The notes under the pieces: model-generated
Databases searched by the model: none
What the model saw: the letters and a program-made list of their open reading frames with translations, nothing else
Told to the model about the DNA's origin: nothing
Made by a program: the position numbers and the translations under genes
Shown here: one piece after another, positions 25,505 to 32,806 of the stretch
Layout: each line of letters begins with the position of its first letter
Numbering within the stretch: position 1 is the stretch's first letter
Origin: FEN-1139 sp964396375
Lineage (GTDB): Bacteria; Myxococcota_A; Polyangia; Polyangiales; Polyangiaceae
Direction: 5' to 3'
Assembly: GCA_964396375.1 (NCBI GenBank)
Contig: CAYNEY010000010.1
Coordinates: 52,051 to 116,050, forward strand
DNA length: 64,000 nucleotides

Positions 25505-26827
25505 TCAGGGAGAGGTTCTCACACGGCTTTCCATGAGCGTCGCCAGTTCCTCGGTGTCGCTCATCGGAACCTCAAGTCCGCGTGCCATGGCCCGAACCAG
25601 ATCGGTCTCGCGTGCTGCGGCGGAGGCGGCCGGAGACAGGAGAGGCTGGGAAGCAGGTCTTGGACTCACGACGGGGTTCGGGAGATCCCCACACCACGGC
25701 GTGAGCGAGAACCACGCCACATCGAAACCTTCCGCGGGTGCAAGGAGCTTCATCGCCGTCACGCCTGCCGAAACGCCAATCGCGACCCCACCCACCAGCA
25801 ACGCTGCCGCTGGCAGCCGCTGGATCCGGCTCCAGGCACGTTTACCAAACGGAAGCAGCTCCTTGGGCAGGGCCATGCGATGAAGCCAGGGAGATTCGAG
25901 ACCCACATCTTCGTAGAGCGCCCGATCGATCGACCGCCGGAGCGGCAGGTAACTCGCCTGTCGATCCCGCTGAGACAGCCGGATCGCGACTGCCTCGAGC
26001 TGCCGCGCAAACTCCTTGGCGGAGTCGATTCGTAGCTTCTGATCCTTGATCAAACAGCCCTCCACCAGCGCGGCAAGGCCCGGATCTAGCGCTGGAACCC
26101 GAGTCTGAAGCGGCTGATGAGGAGCGTTGATGATGGCCTGCATCAGCGCGTTGGTGTTGGCTGCGTGAAACGGCAGAACTCCCGCAAGGCACTGGTACAT
26201 GAGCACACCGAGCGACCACAAGTCGCTCGCGGGCTCGGCGTTCTCGGCTCCGGCAGCCTGTTCGGGGCTCATCACGCCAGGAGAGCCGAGCACCGCGCCA
26301 TTCCCGGTCTTGACCGAGCTTGTCCCCGACTCAGAGATAACTCGGCTCACACCAAAATCGAGCACCTTGACGAGTGGGGGACCGTCCAGCGTGCCATGCG
26401 TCAGAAACACGTTGGCGGCCGAGAGATCGCGGTGCACGATGCCCACCTTGTGAGCGTGCGCGAGCGCCCGCGCGATCTGCGCTCCAATCACGCAGGTCAG
26501 CACCGGATGGAGCCGTTTCTCGCGCGACAAACGGTGCTCGAGACTCTCACCATCCAGCAGTTCGAGGACCAGATACGGCCGCCCCTCATGCATCCCTGCG
26601 TCGAGTGCAGAGACGATGTTCGGGTGCCGGAGTTGGCCAGTTGCCTTGGCTTCGCGCACGAAGCGATGCATCGCCTCCGGATTGCGCGCCAAATCAGCCA
26701 GGAGGAACTTGACCGCTACCTCCCGGTTGGTGCGCTCATTGCGAGCAGCCCACACCTCACCCATGCCCCCCTCGGCCAACAAACCGAGGAGGCGATACTT
26801 CCTCGAAACCAGTTCTGCGGTTCTCAC
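25505..26827 (-). CDS. Membrane-anchored Ser/Thr protein kinase
   Basis: 440 residues, GTG start. The kinase domain (about 11-275) has a good glycine loop LAEGGMGEVWAARN, AVKFLL, the helix C glutamate in FVREAKATGQLRHPNIV, HRDLSAANVF, VLDFGVSR and SPEQAAGAENAEPASDLWSLG. The catalytic-loop lysine usual in Ser/Thr kinases (HRDLK) is replaced by Ser, giving a loop like the HRDLAARN of tyrosine kinases, so specificity may be unusual. A membrane helix near residue 345 is followed by about 80 residues outside, with no recognised sensor. The gene ends about 65 bases upstream of the recA promoter. Confidence 0.87.
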   Translation of the reverse strand: MRTAELVSRKYRLLGLLAEGGMGEVWAARNERTNREVAVKFLLADLARNPEAMHRFVREAKATGQLRHPNIVSALDAGMHEGRPYLVLELLDGESLEHRLSREKRLHPVLTCVIGAQIARALAHAHKVGIVHRDLSAANVFLTHGTLDGPPLVKVLDFGVSRVISESGTSSVKTGNGAVLGSPGVMSPEQAAGAENAEPASDLWSLGVLMYQCLAGVLPFHAANTNALMQAIINAPHQPLQTRVPALDPGLAALVEGCLIKDQKLRIDSAKEFARQLEAVAIRLSQRDRQASYLPLRRSIDRALYEDVGLESPWLHRMALPKELLPFGKRAWSRIQRLPAAALLVGGVAIGVSAGVTAMKLLAPAEGFDVAWFSLTPWCGDLPNPVVSPRPASQPLLSPAASAAARETDLVRAMARGLEVPMSDTEELATLMESRVRTSP

Positions 26828-26988
26828 GCGCCGAGTTTCGAACCAAAACCCAAGGGAAGGCCAAGATCCTGGTCACTCTCGGACACCCCCGTTCTCGATA
26901 ACCCCTGGAGAACGAAAGACATTTCGGGGAGCAACCGCGCTGTGCACGCACCGCCGCGGGCGCTCCCCGTACTATCCCTGACTCAAAC

Positions 26989-28143
26989 TCAGGATGGGGA
27001 GGCTGCGCCGCCCCCCGCCAGCTTCTTCTGCTGTTGCTGGAGGTACTGCGCGACCATTCTGGAGTGCTCGATCGCAAACTGCTTCACCTCCCGGTTCGGC
27101 GAACCGGCAAGGGCGTTCAGGAGCTTGGTCACTCGCTCGATGTCACGACTCTGGAAGAGCGCCTGGAAGTAGTTGTTCGCTAGCCGTACATCAGTGGCCA
27201 TCTTGCCCTCATGAGGCTGCAGAAGTGCGATCACGCTCTTGAGATCACCCTTCTGACCGTGCAGAGCAGACAGCGAGATCAGCGCCAACGGATCGTTTGG
27301 GTTACGGTCCACGGCCAGCTTGGCGAACTCGAGCGCCTTGTCCCGTGTCTCTTCCTCGCCGCTAAACAATCCTTGAAGCGCGATGTAGGGGGCTGCACGA
27401 CGACGATTCGGTTCAGCATCCGCGAGCTCACGAATCCGGTTCAGGGCAGCTTCCTCGTTTTCCACCTCGCGGACCTGCCCGTACAGGTAAGCCCAAGCGT
27501 CGACGCAGTTTCCGTCAATGCTAATTGCGCGCTCGACCGCCTCACGCTCTTGAGCGCGGTCACCCTTGCCCTTCATCACTCGAGCCATGTGCAACGACGC
27601 GAAAGGATTCTCGGGCAGGAGATTCTGGGCGCCACGGAGGGTGGACTCTGCCTTGTCCCACTTCTCCTGCTGGAGCTGGGCGACACCGAGCGCCAACCAA
27701 TCATCCCCTGAACCACCCAGCGCAACCAGCTTGCCGAGCACCTTCTCGGCCTTCTCGAAGCGGTTGTACTTGAGCAGCTCCTGAGCGAACAAGCGCCCTC
27801 GCTGCAAATCCTCGGGGTTCTCATTCCAGTGCTTCTCGAGCCCATCCAGCAGGTCTTCGAGACCAATCGCGATCGGGCGTCCCTCTTGATCCTGTACCTG
27901 GACCGCCGGACCATTGAAGCCGAGAAGCTTCCACATCTCAGCCGCCGAGACGACGACGGCTCCAGAGGCCAACTTCGCGGTGAGTTCTTCCGGAGGCTGC
28001 GCGAGGGGAAGCACGATCAGCGCGTTGCCCGGAACTCCGGAGGGAAACGCCGAGGGCGGAGCGATGATGGCGGCTCCTCCCCGCAGCTGGAGGTTGGAGG
28101 GAGTGACTCCCTTGGCAGGACCCGGAAGGTTCGGCTGGCTCAT
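26989..28143 (-). CDS. Tetratricopeptide-repeat protein, cytoplasmic
   Basis: 384 residues without signal peptide or membrane helix. The N-terminal 90 residues contain a hydrophobic Pro-rich stretch and end VQDQEGRPIAIGLEDLLDG. From about residue 95 on, helical TPR units follow (RLFAQELLKYNRFEKAEKVLG, WLALGVAQLQQEKWDKAEST, PYIALQGLFSGEEETRDKAL, given in pieces). TPR arrays mediate protein-protein contacts. The tail is Gln- and Ala-rich. It may be cotranscribed with the kinase gene 160 bases downstream. No enzymatic motif is present; partner unknown. Confidence 0.78.
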   Translation of the reverse strand: MSQPNLPGPAKGVTPSNLQLRGGAAIIAPPSAFPSGVPGNALIVLPLAQPPEELTAKLASGAVVVSAAEMWKLLGFNGPAVQVQDQEGRPIAIGLEDLLDGLEKHWNENPEDLQRGRLFAQELLKYNRFEKAEKVLGKLVALGGSGDDWLALGVAQLQQEKWDKAESTLRGAQNLLPENPFASLHMARVMKGKGDRAQEREAVERAISIDGNCVDAWAYLYGQVREVENEEAALNRIRELADAEPNRRRAAPYIALQGLFSGEEETRDKALEFAKLAVDRNPNDPLALISLSALHGQKGDLKSVIALLQPHEGKMATDVRLANNYFQALFQSRDIERVTKLLNALAGSPNREVKQFAIEHSRMVAQYLQQQQKKLAGGGAASPS

Positions 28144-28393
28144 GACAATCCTTGCATCCAGAGCCGCCTCTTGGACGGCGCGATGCGACCAGGACCGCCT
28201 GGACCATCCACCATCCGCCCCGTTGGGGACCCGGCTCGGGATGGCCGAAACTAGCAGCGAGCCCGTTCGGCTTCAACGGTTGGGGACATTCCTCGAAAAA
28301 ACCAGCCCACCCCGGGTCACGGCCCAGTACCCACACCCCCTCACCCAAGCCCCGATGGCCCGGCCGTGTCACTCGGACTATAGAAGGCGTTCG

Positions 28394-29416
28394 ATGTTCA
28401 TCCTGGTCGGAATTCTCGGATTGGCGCTGTTGATGGTCGTGCACGAGGCTGGCCACCATGTGGCGGCACGCCTGTTTGGGATGCGGGTCATCAAGTTCAG
28501 CATTGGTTTTGGGCCAGCGCTGTTCCGCCATCAACCCAAGGGCAGCTCCACCATTTACCAGGTCGCGCTGATTCCATTTCTGGCCTACGTGCAGATCGCA
28601 GGGATGAATCCCTTCGAACCCAACGATCCGAGCGACCGCGGCAGCTACGCCAATGCCTCTCTGTTCGGGCGGATCACCACCATATTCGCGGGCCCCCTCG
28701 CCAATTATCTCTTTGCTAGCATCCTATTTTTTGTCGCTTTCGCGCTTGGAGGCAAGCTTGTCCCGAGCCTCACCGTCGACGTGGTGCGAGGCGGGGCAGC
28801 CGAGCAAGGCAAAATGAAGGACAAGGATCGGATCGTGGCGATCGACGGACACCGTCTCAGCTCCTGGGACGACATGCGCAAGGTCGTGCAGGCGAGTCCG
28901 AACCGTGCGCTCGAGGTGGAGGTGATGAGGGCCGGAACGCCACTCATCCTCAAGGTGACACCAACCCCACGCCCCGACACCGGGCAGGGACAGCTCGGCG
29001 TCGAAACGATCGGGGAGCGCCAACCGATGGCGCTTGGGGAATCCCTGGTACGATCGGTGGTGGAGCCCGCCGCCCTGGCTTCGAGCCTCGTGGTCGGCCT
29101 GGCCCGGCTGGTCACGGGCCGCGAGAAGGTTCAGCTCACGGGTCCACTCGGTATCGTGGGAGAGACGGGGCGGGCTGCCGAGCGCGGAGTCAGTGTCTTC
29201 ATCGGTTTTCTCGGCGCGCTCAGCACCTATCTGGGCGTCTTCAATCTCTTGCCTTTCCCCGCCCTAGATGGTGGTCGGTTGATGTTCCTTGGGTACGAAG
29301 CGGTGGTCCGGCGACGCCCCAATCCCCAGCTCGAGGCCCGGATTCACGCGGTTGGTCTGGTGATGCTGCTCACACTGATCGCGGTGGTGAGCGTGTTCGA
29401 CATCCGTGGCCACTGA
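28394..29416 (+). CDS. rseP: RseP-like site-2 intramembrane metalloprotease
   Basis: About 340 residues beginning MFILVGILGLALLMVVHEAGHH, so the zinc motif HEAGH lies in the first membrane helix as in RseP/SpoIVFB-type site-2 proteases. The second catalytic motif NLLPFPALDGGRL supplies the third ligand aspartate. One PDZ domain lies between (about residues 125-205; KMKDKDRIVAIDGHRLSSWDD), where E. coli RseP has two. Four membrane helices are predicted. Such proteases cut membrane anti-sigma factors and cleared signal peptides. Upstream in-frame ATG at 28355 is possible but the standard family start is at 28394. The usual neighbours (dxr, bamA, uppS) are absent. Confidence 0.9.
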   Translation: MFILVGILGLALLMVVHEAGHHVAARLFGMRVIKFSIGFGPALFRHQPKGSSTIYQVALIPFLAYVQIAGMNPFEPNDPSDRGSYANASLFGRITTIFAGPLANYLFASILFFVAFALGGKLVPSLTVDVVRGGAAEQGKMKDKDRIVAIDGHRLSSWDDMRKVVQASPNRALEVEVMRAGTPLILKVTPTPRPDTGQGQLGVETIGERQPMALGESLVRSVVEPAALASSLVVGLARLVTGREKVQLTGPLGIVGETGRAAERGVSVFIGFLGALSTYLGVFNLLPFPALDGGRLMFLGYEAVVRRRPNPQLEARIHAVGLVMLLTLIAVVSVFDIRGH

Positions 29417-29441
29417 TTCTCTGGTAAGGTAGTTGGGCTCG

Positions 29442-30080
29442 ATGGCCCTCCGTCGCAAGGTGCTCCTGACCCTCGCCACCCTCATGCTGGTGGCGGTAGG
29501 CTGCCATCCGCCCCATGTCAATCGAAGCGAAGGTCCGCGGGAGTATGTGGCACAGGACTACGACCGCGTACGCAAGCTTTGGACACGCGAGGCCGAGATC
29601 CTCAGCGTAGAGCTCCTCGACAACGTCCTTACGGTCACAGCAACCTATGAGTCGTGGGATTTCCGGTGGGCTTATGTCAGCCGTTACGCGGAAGATTACC
29701 GACTCACGGTCGACCAGCGTCGGGCCCTGCTTGACCGCACGCTCTCCGAGACGCGGCGTCGACATCAGTTCTTCGTCGCGCTGTCCGCTCAGAAGCACAA
29801 GTGGGGAGACTTGGCGGTGGACAATCCGGCCTGGATCATCCGCCTGATCGACGATCAAGGTTCCGAGACTACTCCCTCGGAGATCGTGGAGATCAAGCGT
29901 CCCGGAGCGATCGAGCGCACTTACTTCCCCTATGCCAGCCCCTTTCGCCGGGTCTATCGAGTAAGCTTCCCAGTGGTGCGCTCCGATGGCACTCCGTCCA
30001 TCCTCCCAGACGCACGCTGGTTCGGGCTGCGCTTCGCGGGGGCGCAGGGAAATGACGAGCTGGTTTGGCTGCTCGAGTAG
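29442..30080 (+). CDS. Predicted lipoprotein of unknown function
   Basis: About 212 residues from the ATG at 29442 (a TTG three codons earlier also fits). The signal peptide ends in the lipobox LVAVGC, so the mature protein is lipid-anchored. The rest alternates predicted beta strands with a helical hairpin (LTVDQRRALLDRTLSETRRR) and contains many Trp, Tyr and Arg residues; no known domain was recognised. It lies 25 bases downstream of the protease gene and is probably in the same transcript, which suggests an envelope role. It is convergent with the cyclic-nucleotide-binding-like gene nine bases away. Confidence 0.72.
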   Translation: MALRRKVLLTLATLMLVAVGCHPPHVNRSEGPREYVAQDYDRVRKLWTREAEILSVELLDNVLTVTATYESWDFRWAYVSRYAEDYRLTVDQRRALLDRTLSETRRRHQFFVALSAQKHKWGDLAVDNPAWIIRLIDDQGSETTPSEIVEIKRPGAIERTYFPYASPFRRVYRVSFPVVRSDGTPSILPDARWFGLRFAGAQGNDELVWLLE

Positions 30081-30089
30081 CGGCTCCGC

Positions 30090-32727
30090 TCACTCGCCAA
30101 GCAGCTCGAGCAAGGGTGGCACACTGACGAGCAACTCGTGGGCGACCATCCGTGGCGTGAAGAGCACGAGTGCGCCTGCCTCACCGGCGCGCGCCGAGAG
30201 CGGCGCGGGTCCCCCTGCCAACACCTGAACCGCGAACAAGAATTCACCTGCTCCGTGGACCGAGACCACACCACCGTTGGCGTCCACCAGCTCCACCTCG
30301 CCTGCGCCGACGATATGCAGGCCGGGCACCGGGCGCCCGGCCCCGACCAGCACCTGGTGCTTCGAGAGCGCCCGCACCTCACAGCGTGCCGTGACCATCG
30401 AGCGAAGGGCATCGTCGAGTCGTTCCCCGAGCGGACCCAACGCCGCGCCAGCCAAGGCTTGAAAGCCATCGCCCATCAGTCGGAGTTCGTCACGCATCCA
30501 GGTGCAATCCTCGGTGGCACGCTGCACCGCCTCGGAGTCCCAAACCGCAACACGCGTCTTCCCTTCCCCAGCCACCGCGCGCAAAGCAACAGGTTCAGGC
30601 AGGGTTCCTTCAGTAAACACCACTTCGCCCACTACCGCCGAAGCACATGCCGCGTCCGCAATCGCTGGCATCAGGCTGACCCAGCCGCGGATCACCAGCG
30701 CCACTGAGAAGAAACAGACCTCCTCACCTGCTGCCAACTCCTCGACTCTCACGCTCTCCATGAGGTGGCGTCGCCCGGAATCTGATAGATCGGAGAGCCC
30801 TCGCACCTGTGTCAGGTCCACCCCTTCGATGCTCTGGCTTTCCAAACTCGGCGCCGGGCGAGCACTCTTGGTGACCACCGGCGGGAGCACGGCGGGAGAC
30901 TCATCCATTGCAAACTCGGCACCCGCGGGCGCGACAGATTCCGCCGTTCCGTCATCACGCTGAAGCTCACGCTGCTTTCTCTCTTCGCTGACACGCATGG
31001 CGGCTTCGAGCAGATCACTCGGGCTCGAAAACTGAACACGGACCGAGTCCGGAACTGGACTTCCACGGGGTGGCGTGACCTCATCGCTGATCGAATCCAA
31101 CGCGGGGCGCAGTGGTGCCTGCTCTGGCACAGGGGACAAAGGCAGCTCTGGCACAGGAGGAGGAGGCAGCGGCGAGTTCCCTGGCAGAAGCACGGGGGCG
31201 GGATCGCGAACGAGCAAGTCCGGCACCGCAAGTTCTGGCCCGACTTCGGAACTCAGGTCGACTTCCTCAATCTCCTCCGCGTCCAGCTCTACCAATTCGG
31301 CGTCGAGTTCCTCGATCGGTTCAATCGAGTCTAGCGTAAGACGCGGCAGCGGCTCCGAGTGTGGACCATCGAGTGACGGCAGCGGCTCCGAGTGTGGACC
31401 ATCGAGTGACGGCAGCGGCTCCGAGTGTGGACCGTCGAGTGACGGCAGCGGCTCCGAGTGTGGACCGTCGAGTGACGGCAGCGGCTCCGAAAGGGAGCCA
31501 TCGGGACGGACCGGAGCCTCGAACGAGTGAGGTTGCTCCGCGTAGCCACGCAACTCTCGCTCATTGAGGCCCGGCACGCTGTACTCGTCATCCGCCGGAC
31601 CCGATTCGAGACTCGGCAGGGGAAGTGCCGGGTCAGGTAACGGCGAGCCAGACGGGCGCCGGGCGGGTCGATCGGTGCGGAGAGGGGCGGCCGGCACCTC
31701 ACGTCTCAAGAGGTTGGTGCCGTCTGAAACCAGGGGACTTATGCTCGATCGAGAACCAGGAAGCGGTGGCGGAGCCGATGAGCGCAAGTACGGCGGGACC
31801 TGGTCGACACTGAGCGCCACCTCCTTGTCAATCACCGGAGGCAGTCCAAGTGAGCCGTCAAACGTGAAGGCGGGGAGTTCTCCGGTCGACGCAGCTGGCG
31901 GCGACAGAGGTCGCGAAGCCTCAAGAGAGAATGCGGGCAGTTCCTGGTCGCCAACGGCCGCTCCTCGATCACTCCTCACCTCTTCTTCACGCTCCAGTTC
32001 CTCGATCTCTTCGTCGGTGAGATCCACCTCGTCGTCGACGTCGATCACGATAGACGCGCGATCGTAGGTCGCGGGGAGCGGCTTGCGGTGCGGGCGCTCC
32101 GGCGTGGAGCTAGATCCGGCCGGAATCGACCCACCCAACGGAGGAATCGACCCACCCAACGGAGGAATCGACCCACCCAACGGAGGAATCGACCCACNNN
32201 NNNNNNNNNNNNNNNNNNNNNNNNNNNNNNNNNNNNNNNNNNNNNNNNNNNNNNNNNNNNNNNNNNNNNNNNNNNNNNNNNNNNNNNNNNNNNNNNNCCA
32301 ACGGAGGAATCGAAGCGGGCGCTACGCCGCGGGACGCGGCCGCGCCGGTAATGGAGGGAAAAGGAGGGATGGACGAAGGGGCTCCGGCCGCCCTGGCATG
32401 GGGACGAACCAATGGAGCAGCGGGCACCGAAGGGAAGGCAAGTCCCGGATTGGAAGGGGCATCGAACGTGGGAAGCCCTGAGTCCTCGGTCGTGCCGAGC
32501 GATGCGATGGTTTTCTCAACACGTGTCGCAGCAGCGTTCAAGTCAGCTGCCCGTGACCACTGGGAGAGTTCGAGCGCTGCTTCAGCGGCACGCCTCAGCC
32601 ACAACAATGCATCATCGTATGCCTGGCGACTCCACTCCACTTGAGCGGTCTGCAGCTTCCACGCGACGTCATCGTCATCGTCAGCACGGGAGTCGGGAAT
32701 GGGAGAGAGCGGCGGTAACCCGGTCAT
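30090..32727 (-). CDS. Large modular protein: helical N-terminus, repeats, two cyclic-nucleotide-binding-like domains (contains assembly gap)
   Basis: The start is the ATG at 32727 (MTGLPPLSPIPDSRADDDDD) with GAAAGG just upstream. The frame runs into 100 Ns and continues beyond only if they are removed, so this is one gene split by the gap (at least 845 residues). Order: a TPR-like helical pair (DDALLWLRRAAEAALELSQWSRAADL in part), a GGSIPPL heptad array, an acidic region (VIDVDDEVDLTDEEIEELE), four SEPLPSLDGPH repeats, then two beta-roll domains near the C-terminus (YTLR-like pattern VSLMPAIADAACASAVVGEV; later LIVGAGEVELVDANGGVVSVHGAG, GEFLFAVQVLAGGPAPLSARAG in parts) resembling CAP_ED domains. 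Neither shows a clear phosphate-binding cassette. No membrane helix. Next to ftsK. Confidence 0.75.
31345..31490 (-). repeat. 33-bp tandem repeat, four copies plus a partial
   Basis: Copies start at 31345, 31378, 31411 and 31444, with a 14-base partial copy at 31477. Each encodes the 11-residue unit SEPLPSLDGPH on the minus strand. Units differ only by an A/G change (ccatc or ccgtc), indicating recent duplication. Length is a multiple of three, so copy number can change without breaking the gene. Confidence 0.95.
32131..32313 (-). repeat. 21-bp tandem repeat interrupted by the assembly gap
   Basis: Full copies of CCACCCAACGGAGGAATCGAC lie at 32131-32151, 32152-32172 and 32173-32193, with partial copies on each side of the Ns. 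Each encodes the heptad GGSIPPL. The bases before the gap (ccac) and after it (ccaacgg) join exactly into one repeat unit, so the missing piece should be a whole number of 21-bp units. Confidence 0.93.
32198..32297. other. Assembly gap of 100 Ns
   Basis: Exactly 100 Ns, a standard placeholder for a gap of unknown size. One hundred is not a multiple of three and artificially shifts the reading frame of the gene; the two flanks are in the same frame when the Ns are dropped. The cause is the 21-bp tandem repeat. Confidence 0.98.
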
Positions 32728-32806
32728 GGGACCTTTCGGGTCTTTATCACAGGATAGGTGACCAGACGGAAGCAAAACCCAACCCACCGCACCGACCACG
32801 GGGCAG

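Noticed and set aside
31345..32313. Possible CRISPR array from the tandem repeats
   Set aside because: Repeats are contiguous without spacers, a multiple of three and encode in-frame peptide repeats in a coding region.
32083..32481. Plus-strand frames through the N region
   Set aside because: They exist only because Ns are read as unknown residues and oppose the supported minus-strand gene.
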